Shown in pieces: positions 45,801 through 57,800 of a DNA stretch of 64,000 nt (position 1 is the first letter of the stretch; every line of letters starts with the position of its first letter). The notes beneath the pieces were generated by a model. The model was not told the DNA's origin. It made no database searches and worked only from the letters and a program-made list of their open reading frames with translations. Made by a program: the position numbers and the translations under genes. Location: NCBI RefSeq assembly GCF_021134715.1, contig NC_060020.1, positions 4,898,001 through 4,962,000 on the forward strand, written 5' to 3'. Source of the DNA: Daphnia pulex. Its lineage: Eukaryota; Arthropoda; Branchiopoda; Diplostraca; Daphniidae.

Positions 45801-48800
45801 CGTCCTCCCACATTTCTGGTGTACAGGAATGTGAGCGTTTCGTTATTAATGATCATGCGTGATCAGCTTTCACGACAGATATCGTGCGAAGATGCTCGAC
45901 ATTGCGCCGTACAGTTGGTGACATCACGAGCACACCTTTTCAATACGACGAACCCATGCACCGCTGGCCGATGCTGCGTTCACATGCTACACATGTATAA
46001 TAGATGAACATTTTTGTAGAGCCCGTACCCCACCGATATAATCATATCGGCGGGGTAGACCCATCAGGGACCTATATAGGTCCGTATGGGCGTGCCGTGT
46101 TTTGTGGATAACATTTCCATCGATCGCGGGGACTCTTTTGCCTTATACTTTTTCATATTGTATCTCACATCAGTTTATTTTTTTCCCCCTTGTCGACCAC
46201 CGAACGAAATCCAACTAGTAACTGCGAGCGTGCCTCGGAAAGTTGGACGAAGGCCGAATAAGAGCAGAGTCTGGCGATTGAAGGATGCCAATATCTGGGT
46301 CTCTGCTTTGTACATTGTGTTGTATACAATAATTCGGCATGTATCATTCAAGAGTTTGTTTGCAAACGTTCGTACATAGAGACTAGCGAATCTGCAAATC
46401 GGGTACCCATATGACTGCACGACTGCTGTGAGGTAAAAGCTTGAGAAACCCTTTCCGACTGGGTAGATATAACATATCACCTAGACGACCGTGGAACGAG
46501 GCCCTACAAACGTATACACCCAACGCATTCCCCCCCCCAGGATATTGATGTTGACATAGACCTCTTGGGCGAATTGTAACGAGATTAACTGGAATATGTT
46601 CCCTGAAAAATCTGTCTTCGCCATTTGGCAATTATCAAGTCGTTTCTACAGTGCTGCGTTTGTTTTATGCGCAGAAACGGACAGGAAAAGCATCTTGATG
46701 TTGGCCGTCTCTAGTCGAATGGGACCTACAGTTGGCCAGCAGGCCATATGTAGGCATATAGCAGTCACCAGTGCTTAGCACGTGCTCAGCAGCATTGAAC
46801 CCATAGAAAATTACGTGAGTGAGTTAACGTTTTGATAACCGAGGCACGCTAACTTGCCACTAATGAATTAGTTGCCAAGCCAGTGAGATCTGCCAGTGCC
46901 AGACGTCTATACTGTCTGCTCGGATACTCTTTGGCTCCTGTTCATTCTGCTCAACTGTAAGTCGGAGTGCTTCACGCAAGCGAGGGAGAGAGAATTGATA
47001 TTGCAACATTAGGGAAACCAAAACAAGTTGAGAAATAAAAAGAATGAGGTTGTCGTTAGTTGTTACCGTCTCTTGGCGAAATAAGAGAGAGAGAGAAGGG
47101 CAAGAGCGTACGTATATGAAATCCATACAGTATAATAACGAGTTATGATATATGTAGCATTGTAAGGGGGGAAAACGCAACGTGTGAGCTTCTTCGGATT
47201 CTATTAGACTACACGACTCATTGGTTTAAGCCTATTGGACACGGCACGAGATAAAAACGCGTAGAAAAAAGGCGCTAAGGAAATTACTGAATGTCTTCAA
47301 CGATACTCGAAGCCTGAAACCCGTTGTTGAGACTTGAGAGGCGTTGGCCCTTAATGTAGTGTAGTTCAAATTCCTCGCAAAACTTCTCACAAAGTTGTGA
47401 GGTACAAAACAAGCTTGATCTGAAGTCGTTCTTCAAATGAGTTATTTAAAAAAAAACCTGACTGAGTCAATAAAAACGGCAAGAGAAAAAAGTTCAATCG
47501 CCTAGCTGAGAAGTAATCGTAGCCTACTCTGTACTGTCTAACGATTTATAAACAACGCCACCAAAGAGACAAAAAGAAAGAATAGAGATACATTGTTCCT
47601 ACCTTTATGCCCGGGAAATCCGGCCAGGCATCCAAAAGTGATCCATCCGTAGAATAGTTGAAATGGAAGGAAAGGCTACTTATCACCAGGCTGGATAGGA
47701 AAAAGGGCGTCCTCGTGAATACACCCAAACTCACATGGGTGTACACGAGGACAAAAAGGGATTGAAAGAAAGGGGAAGAAGAGATCCATTAGTCGACTGA
47801 CATCATCGGTAGTTTCTCCAGTCAAACGGGATCCTGTTTATCTGTACAAAAAAACAAAAACAAAATGGGTTACGATAAAAAATATTGACAGAAACACCAA
47901 GTAAGAAAAAGTTGAAAATGAGACAGTGGGCAAACCCTTATTGTTAATAAGCAGGAGAATTTAAGGTTGGCATGTAATATGCTGCAACATGCAAGTCATC
48001 TATCATTGAAATATCTCACAGGTATGATTACCCAAGCGTAACATCTTGCAAACAAACTGCCATGCATCAACAGGGGGCTTGTACATGATAAATGCTAAGT
48101 CTGGAACTCACACATTTGGAACAGGTTTAAGGTTTAAGGTCTTCTATTTAAGCTCCCAATCATTCTATTTGCATCCTTAGTTTTATTTACCTGCTAAACA
48201 GCATGGAGTGTGTATTGAGCGATTCTATGAAGAGACACGACCAGAGCTGACACGACGTCGACGACCACATTTTACTAGTGTCATTTCTTGTGCTATTTTT
48301 CGTGCAGCCACGTTTCCAAAAAAATATCGTTTGGTTCACCATAGTTATCAGTATCATTCCCTAATCACTCAATCACTTCACCTCTTTTTCGAAACTTAAA
48401 AAAATGTAAGCAGACGACACTAATCCTTTCCCGGCAAAATTTAAGATATCGATAGAAATTAAAAATCGACCCCCCTAAATTCAAACCGATCAACAATGAT
48501 AAAAGCGGTTTTCTCACCCGCGCTCGTCATCCGCTCAACAGATCAGGATAATTTTATTATCCATAATAAATAATTACTTTTAGAACGCCACAATAAGACC
48601 CTTAACTTTTCATTGACTTAGCCTATAGGATATAATAATATTTATTGAATTCGCGAATTGAAACTTGTGAGTTTCTCAAACTTTCGACTTGCTACTATAG
48701 TCTAATTAAACAATAATGTGAGTGTCTTTTTTTTAATTAATTGCTGCTGAGCAGTCCGTCATTCTCTAACACAGGCTTTTCATGGCCTTTTGTGCCACAC

Positions 48801-51800
48801 CCATAGGTTAGTAGACTTCATTGGTTTGTTAAAGTTTGTCAAGTTGTCTGAGAATTCAAGCTGCAACTCTACACATACGTACCACAGACGCTTCGAGTTA
48901 AATCACTTGATTTTAAATGTAACGATGCCTGCCTATCACATTTCCGTTAGTGATTTTGGATAATTAGTTTTGTTAAGTTTTCCAAGTTAACATATTTTAT
49001 TCTTACGTGCATCATTTTCCCCCTTTATTGAAGGAAAATAATTAATTTGATGTATTATACTTCTTACTTGTGTCGCCGTTAAACGAAATCATCCTTTGAT
49101 AGCTCTTATCTGTATTGGGTTCACTTACCTTGCTGAGATCCTGTTTGATATGGATCACCTCATTAGAATCGGCGCTAACAATCGACAGGTCGGAATAATA
49201 TGGGCACAGCAAGGAAAGCAACTCATCGTTGTCTTCAAACGAAGCTAATGTCCTCCCATTCACCAACATTTCGGCTCCTCCACTACATGTATATATGTTT
49301 CCGCTTTTTAAAAGAAATCCGATATTCCGCATTATTCCAATATAGCCGGGCTGTCGCGTCGAGCCGCTCTTGATTCTTCTCCAGGAAAACGGAAAAAGAA
49401 TAAGAGACAAAAGAAAGTCACAAAATAAAAAGGAGATGGCGTAGGAGTGGATCAGGAATCGGTGCATATAAGAGAAGAATTTCTCATGTATATATTCTAC
49501 GGGGGGGATCATGTGGGATTCCCCTAAGATTCCCCCGTCCGTCGGTAACAGGGGGAGAGAAGCTTTGCAATAGCTCGGCGGTGGCATAAGATGCGCACAG
49601 TATACGGTATATTGCAGTCAAATAGAGAAAAATGAGAGAGAAGGAGGAGGGATATGTATAGGATACGATGCTGGCACAGAGATCAGACGAAATAGGTTTT
49701 CTTTTTCAAGATCAGCTCTAGTGTGTATATAGATTACAACCCGCTAGACGCACTGTTCTACAGATCCTTTGGCTGGAGTGTTTTCCAGAATCATTGGTCT
49801 TGAAACGTTAGCAAACTCGCAATTTTGAAGGACTCTTACGCTAGCTGTGTATGCATAGATCAATATGTATAGTGCTATAAGAGACATGACATAACGGATA
49901 GGGAAACGCCAACTTTTGATGTAATCCAGCTGCCAATGAGAAATAAAAGCGGCCGGAGTTGGGATGATTCCCAGCAGACCCCCCCGCCAGTGTAATTTGT
50001 AACTAAAAGTCTGCAGAGAGCTGTCAGAACTTGTCCGAGCTTAAGGTATGGATCCAGTGTAGTGTATACTTACCGTGCCATTATCGCCGTCTGCTGACTG
50101 CGTCTGCTGAATATACTTATGTCCGGGCTATTCGACTTGCCCTTCCCGGTCTTAACCTGCTGTGGGGGGTAAAAAAAAAATCCGACAGAAAGATCAATCG
50201 CCATCAATAAACACTTAGTGAATGCGGAGAGATAAATAAGAGATGAATGGACGCTACTATCCATGGCTCCATCACTCTGTATTGCGTGCGCTGCGATAAA
50301 GAGAAACAGTAGCAAACAATAAACGCGCTGTACAACAATAAAAAGGGGTTTGTAAGGCGAGAGCAAACATTTGTTACATGATGTAATACGTGCGTCAGAC
50401 CAGCAGAAATTTAAGTGTTATGGATTTGATGGGCAATTGCATCCTTGTGCACTTAACACCGCTTACGGGTGTAGTACACAAGTTTGTGCGAAGCTTTCGC
50501 TCCCTTAGCAACGGTCCATCAACTCGGTCATCACAAAAACTAAACGAAACGAAAAAGAAAAGGAGCGAAAGAAAAAAGTTACTCGCTCTCGCTCATTAAA
50601 GATCTCTCCAACATGCTCGTCCGTTTCTTCTTATTTTCTTCCCATTTGCTCGGTTACACCGTGCTGTGAGATCGCGGGAAAATGGGAACTACTTGTGATC
50701 TTTTCGTTGGAATCAAAGTAGATTATTATACGCAATTGGATGATTCATCTCTCTTTTTTTTTAATTTTTTAAGGTATTCGTCCCGGACGAAAGATTGCAG
50801 CAGCAACGGGTCGACGGGAGTCGGCAGTGTGCTGGACGGTGAAGAAATGGTGGGCATCCCGGGCGGGTCTAGCGGAAGCGGAGCGATGAGCGGCGGTGCG
50901 GAATGCATTGAGCTCCTGGAACTGGAACGGAGGATGCCGAGAGCCCGAGGATCGGACATTAGAGAACTGGCGACCAACATCTGCCGTCAATACATTCGCT
51001 CCTCGTCGCGTTATCACCTGCTCGATCACTTGAAGGACATTGGTAAGTTGGCTCGGACAGCGCAGTTGCCATGGCGATGATCGACTCAGTCAAAAAGTCA
51101 TTGTACACTTTTTGTTTCACTATAGACCCAGCAGCCGTATATAACCTTTGCGATATAATGAATGATAAATAACGCTAAAGTATTCAATGTACTATTCCAC
51201 TTTATAAAACGTTGTTGCTCCATCAGTGAGTTTGACATTTAGTCATTTAGGAAAGGCCATGGGAGAAACGGATCTTGGCCGTTGGGTTCTTGCAGTAAAA
51301 CTGTCAGCACCTTCCGTGACTTGGCGGGAGTGACTGCTGGTCACTCGACGGCTCGATCGATCGATCGATATAATTCAATTTCCATTTTTAAATAAATAAG
51401 TATACTAGGTATGCTATGAAAATAGGATACGTAATTCTTTATTATATTGAATTATAAAGGTAATCTAGTTTACGATTAATTCCTATAATTAGACAGTCAA
51501 ACTGTTTGGTTCTGTTAAAAAAAATTTTAAAACATAATAGTACTTATCCTGAGATATATTTATCAAACTGTACATATTTATAGCGTACAATTGATCCCAT
51601 CGAAAATACGGTTTGTGCGCTAAGATGGGAGCCGAAGTGGCTCTGTTTATAGGCTTACACACAAAGATCCCGGCCATCATTTCACCCAGGGGCATGTAAT
51701 CAAAGCTCCTCGATTGAAAACACTCGGCTCGTCCTAGGCAACATGGAGTAACGCTGCATATTATAGACTAGCTATATATATTGCTTTAGACCAGATGAAA

Positions 51801-54800
51801 GCTTGGATGAAAGCAACCTGTTCTGAATTGGCTGCTGCAACCTTCAAACGTCTGTATATGCGGCCTCTATACTTACTACGATGATGTTTGGGGAACGAAC
51901 CTTTTGATACTAAAACTAACGTCATTGGGGGCTGATATTTTTACCCCGAAAAGAGTCTTACAAGTAATCTTCGCCATACTTTTATGTTTCAATCGTTCAT
52001 AATAACCTTGATCAGATAGGCCGACATCGTTACGGTTTATTTTTTATATCTTCGTCTGTTTTTACGCCTTGGCATCTAGGCTACTGTGATAACGTTAATA
52101 GCATCATATCATTTTATCCCACTATTTTTGTAAATGGTATCATTTATGCAGTGTAAAGAGAGATACTTATTATTATATATTCTGGATTACATAAGGAAAT
52201 TTAAGGGTGACTGGGGATCACTTCGCCCAATGTAATTCTATTATTTGGCATGGTTGGCCCACTGATGCGCTACTTATTACGTGAATCACTAAACCCGTCG
52301 AATTTTCTTGTTTCCAAATTTCTGCTTCGTTTCCGTTCCTCACGGAGAAAAAGAAAAAGGCGTTGTACACGAGAAAGGGAAATAATATTACTTGCTCTTG
52401 TCTTTTATTCTCTGCTCCCATTTCTCGGTATTTAAAAATTAGATTATACACGTCCTTTTATATAAGAAATGGAAGAAGTAGAGAGTCTTTTGGTTGTTGG
52501 GCACAAAATTCGAGTCGCTACATTCTATTACACGGTTCACAGGATCGAGAATCGACAAGCAGTGGTTCATGATTCGAGACTCTTCCCTGAAAACCGAGCG
52601 ACTCTTGACTATTGTCCCGCTGAGTGGGTCACCGGCTTACGGCTGCGAAGTGACAACGACCGATGCGGACGCCACGCGCAACGCTCTCATCGATCTCTTC
52701 ACGGCTCTCCAACACCCGTAAGTGATTGTTGCATCTATTCTTTCAACAAAAAAGAAAAACAAAAAAAAAATCTGTCTAGACGCTGTAGATAGAATATAGC
52801 TCACAGTTTTGGGCAGCTCAGTTTAATCATCAGCTCATAATAAAGTTCCAGTTTCTCATATCAAGTGACACATTTTTTTTCTTTTCTTTTCTCCGGAACG
52901 ATGAAATACGGACCCTGCGGAATTCCCCGGACGATGAATATATAGATACATCTATCCAGTTTTAGACGTGGATTTCGTCTACGGCGCCGTGGCGTCATCG
53001 AATTCACCTTTCTGTGAAGAGGCTAAACCTGTCCTTGTAACCGTCTTTCCTTTCAATACCAAAGGATCGCTCAAGGATCTCATCTACAGAGTAAGACTCT
53101 CTCCCAGCACTGCTGCTCACGCGGTGTATTATAGTCCCATTAACTACTTGATATGATCTCCTGATTGTCTTCACTGACAGAGGATTCATTACGCAACCCA
53201 CTGAAAGCAACTATAACTACGTACTAATTATAAGCCCATGCGTCAATCAAATTGTCTGAATTGCATGTCTTTGATTGCAGGCTCTTTTTTTCTCAACTTT
53301 CTATTAGTTAAATCATTAATTGCAGTCATTGATGTTGGGATTTAACAGAGCCGCTGGCAGGACGATTGGGACCAAAAGTATTGCCAACGCTCCGAGGGTC
53401 TACCTCTGCTTCAAGTCCAACGACTGGGACGCCAAATCCTGGAGGCCCTTCTCTTTCTACAAGAAAGAGGTTTCCCACCGTTCGGCCACCTGCATTCCGG
53501 CAACGTTATCATCCAAAACGGTGTCGCCAGGTACTCATATACACACTACCCTAATTACCTACGTTGTATTGCATCACACCTATCAGCAGACGATACAACC
53601 CTCCCAAATGGGCGGATGCGTCCGTACCTCCGTACCTTGAAACTTTTAGTGCTGCAAAAATCTGTGGAACCAACACGAAAACAGACAACAACAAAAAGTT
53701 AACGTTTAGCATTTGAGTCTATACGACATCATGCGTCAGTAGACGATGGTCACTTTGAGTCTGCCAAATAATCTGTCGCACCCAACTGACTTTTGTGATC
53801 CAATTTGTCGAATCCCTCCTCCCACCTTTTGCCTTTGTCCTTCTCCCGACTGGCCGCCATAATATAGGTTCTATCCGTTTCTCATTTCTTCACCCATCGG
53901 ACGCTAAATAAGACTCGACTGTATAGCGCTGCTGCATCCCGCGTGACGAAACCTTAGCGCTTCTATATTCATTATACGTCTGTTAACGAATGAACGCGCG
54001 CTAGCAGAACTTATATAGGCTGAGATAACAAAGAACAAAATCAATATATCTTATAACCTAAGAAAAAGAAACAAACCAAAAACACAAAAACAAAAAATGA
54101 AAAAAAATGACAGGTTGACGGGCTTCGAGAACACCCTACTAGGATTTTCGTCGCGGATCCATCCGATGGTCAAGAGCATCCTGCCCGCGACTCCGGCTGT
54201 CAGCATCGACACCATCTGTTTTGGTACTATAGACTTGATTTTACCGTGTGTGTAACAAACGTTTCGGTTGTTGTCTGATTGTTCGATTCAATTTGAGAAT
54301 CCGCTGTTCTTCACTTTTCTCAATGAGAAAATTGTATCGGGTTTTAATTGATTCCTGTATAGATCAAAAGACTTGTTATAATGGGGGGTATATACCGGAG
54401 ACACCAGCATTGGGAACATGCGCTTCTGGTCGGTCGTCCCTTTTGTTCGTTTTTCAATCGAGTAAATATGGCGTGACGTGGCTAAACTCTCTGGGGGGAT
54501 TCACAGAACACGGCGCCGCCGTCTCTTAGAACTGTGCCATTACCCGCTCCCGATAGCTGGGGTCCCAGGCACCGACGTCATTCTCTCCCGCGTACATGTG
54601 ATCTATATACACTATATATGCCATTCGATCTTGTTGCTGGCTTGCCGGCTCGCCCATTGGCCGCGCAATAACCAGTCCGGGCTAGACTCCAGCACTTACT
54701 CACTCTATATATATACATATAGTAGCGAATTATATCGCCTATATATTTCTAAATGCATCTACCGTAGTAGGTACGCATACCAGATGGAAGCCACCATTAG

Positions 54801-57800
54801 AAGGATTATCGCCCTAGTCTTATGAATATGTATAAATGGCACGTCGCATCAGCTTACTTTCAATATTACAGTTGACAGCAGCTCCCTCCCCGGAGATATT
54901 GCGCTTAGAAGTATTAAGAGATGAGTAATGAGTAAGTATATACACACAAAGGATGTAAAAGAAAAAGAAAAGAAAATGAGGGAAAAGAAGGACAGCACAT
55001 GAACCTATACCAGAGAAATAAGACTATAGTTAGCCGGTGTGTGTGTATACACTGACCTGGATCTACATTCGACAACCAACTGTCGATAAATCGATAGATA
55101 GACGAGCTATCTCATTTGGGTCGGGTTCTTTTCTTTTTATTATTATTATACGTTATAGCATCAAGACACTCAAACCAGTCATAACCAACAGCCTATTGAT
55201 TTCTTTTTCGTTGATGTCTGGGTGGCGACGCGTTTCTCGGCGATGATAATATCTTTTATTATTCAAATGAATTCTTAATAACTCTTTTTTTTTCTTTCTG
55301 TCTGGGCTGACAAATTGAACAAATAGGGCACGTCCTATTTGAAATGTGCAGCGGATACGAGTTATACGCACCGAAACCGACGGCCAGACATTTGGAGGAT
55401 TTACATTCCTACCCTCAGGTACGATTTTCTCGATTATTTGAATAACAAAGTGAAAACGGGGAAAAATAAAAGTTTATAAATGATGCGCAATAAAATAAAA
55501 TAAAATAAAAACGCGTTCGGGTCGCCTTGTGATGGGAGACTCTATCGCGTCTGATGGATTCATGTACTTTGGGTGTGGACCGCAGGTTATCGAAGTCCTG
55601 GATTACATTTTCAACAACCCCAGCGAGGAGTACCCAACGATCGCGAGCCTAGCCATTCTCGAGTTCTTCCGCAACATCGATCTCCGAGAAATGAGATGCT
55701 CGACGGTCATTCTCTCTTCTCTTACGCACCTGATCGAACCCATTCAAGCTTTGGTTCAGCGTGTCTAATCTATATTTATTGAAACGAGCGGGCAATAACT
55801 TGATGATTGCCAGACCATTAACGCAGTTTCCAAAAATTGTTTTGTCATATATATACTATTTAGATATTGTTTTCTTGCAAAAAAACAAAAAACAAACAAA
55901 TTATAACCTACGGAAAGTTAAAACAAAAAAAAATAGAACCAAAAGAAACAGCGAAAACAATTCCTCAATCAGTATTATCAATTGATTACGTACGTAATTA
56001 ATGACCATGTCTCTTGCTTACTCGCGCCTACTAATATAGATTGGAAACACATGCTATCATCAATTATGTTATTCTCCCCGAATTTTTCCGTCGTCATTGA
56101 ATTTTAAAAAAAGTCCAGTAGATTTTTCTCGTAAATTTGTAGAATTGGCAAAAGTGATTATTATTATTGTTCATTCGTCTGTTATTTTCGAACAAATAAA
56201 TTCCGTTCATTAGTTTTGACCATTTATTATATGGCAGATGTTGATAGAATACTCCACAACATTTTCTTCCTTTTTCTTAAAAAAAAACTAAAAATTATTT
56301 CAAGTCATCTATTAATGTAAGAATTTATTATTTGAATTCCATGCAGATTTACTACAACGCCAAATTAACCAGCGCTGCCTTGAGTCTTCTGGATCAGGTA
56401 TACTATATTATACATAAATATAAACATTCCGGATGACGTGTGGGCTGGCGTGTTGTATCAGCACGCCAGTCTAATTGGATTGAGGGCGGCTTTTTATTTT
56501 CATTGTTTATGACATTGCAGGTGCAGCAAAAACGACGCAGGTAAATATGATGCCGCGCCGACGTATACCATACGTAATGCACGATAAAGAATTCCGGAAT
56601 CCAGATGAATATAAACAACGCCAGGGGTCTACGAGTGGGGGCGGGAATCGTGAAATAAGACATTGTGGCTTCAATTTTCATTCCGGTCCCCCTCTTATTC
56701 ACGCAATCCATTTGCTGCTGCTGTTGCCAAAGTGTTTATTATATATAAACAGCTTAATAGTCTCAGCAGATAGTCTAGCGATGCGGTTTGCGTGTCTACC
56801 TAATGAAAAACGTTAAGGCCGCAACTTAGTGCGTTCGTGTGTCGGATGCATGTCCGCTGTAACGTAGACGTGACACGGAAGGATGTGACAACTTCGGACC
56901 CGGAGTTTAGTTATTAGAGGGGAGGGGGCGGAAAAGGGGGTTGCGTTTTGCAATCACACAACAACAAATAACCAAGCGCAACGGCTAAATACGATAGGGT
57001 ATTTTGTTCGATTGCGATCCGGTGGTGAATGTGTACATTTACTAGACTTTGATTCATTCTTGGCGTTTAACTCGTTATGTACTCTACGGCTGGGACTTGG
57101 GAGGGGGAGTTGATACGTAATTTGCTAATATCTGATGTGATTAACACACAAAACAAAAAATAAAAGGAAAGAGAAGCCCGCATCGAAGCAGCTGAAACGC
57201 CATCAATATCCTCCGTCGCCGTCGTCGAAATTGGATTTAATTTCATCGACAGCGGAAGCTTCCAGCAGCAGCAGGAGGTAACCACATTTCCAGTCTTCTA
57301 TTTTAAGAATGCAATCCGTAATTTAGCAATAAGAGAGAGAAAAGAAAGGGAATGCGTGACCGGTGCATATCTAAAAGAATCGATGGCACGACCTTTCACG
57401 CACGACCCACGATACGACATCTTTCTCTGACGGTCTCTCCGGCGATCCTTGTGGAAGACACAAGGTGACGTCACTATCACGAAATAAACAGAGAGTGCCA
57501 TATATATTACGTCATCACACGCGAATTGGAGAAAGTATATATACACGCAAAGCCAAAAATGATGTTCGTGACCCACGTCAGTTGCGATTTGTCAATTCAT
57601 CGTTTTCCCTTTCCTTTTCTTTATTAAATATTTCCCAATTGAATCATTCTAACTTTAATTCTAAACATAATTTGTTTCGCCCCCCACCCTTCAGGCAGGC
57701 TCAAGTCCATTCCGTGGGAAATGAAAATCCGCCGAAGGAAGTTCAACCGGACGAGGAAAACGAAATCGAATTAACAAATTCACCGCAACAACACAAAATG

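Larger units (their letters stand above)
45018..50773. other. Large intron of the Slob-like gene
   Basis: About 5.7 kb between exons ending 45017 and starting 50774. Apart from the two hairpins and the candidate antisense exons, I see no repeats, RNA genes or sense-strand exons. The size contrasts with the 60-120 nt introns elsewhere in the window, so regulatory content is likely. Confidence 0.5.

Noticed and set aside
45690-46007. 105-codon plus-strand frame in the Slob intron
   Set aside because: No acceptor/donor pair in phase with neighbouring exons and no recognisable domain.
46175-46480. 101-codon minus-strand frame in the Slob intron
   Set aside because: Composition and lack of splice sites suggest chance; not needed for the candidate antisense gene.
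57465-57694. N-terminal part of the long plus-strand frame ending at 58154
   Set aside because: Real coding begins at the acceptor at 57694; the upstream part is intron that happens to stay open.
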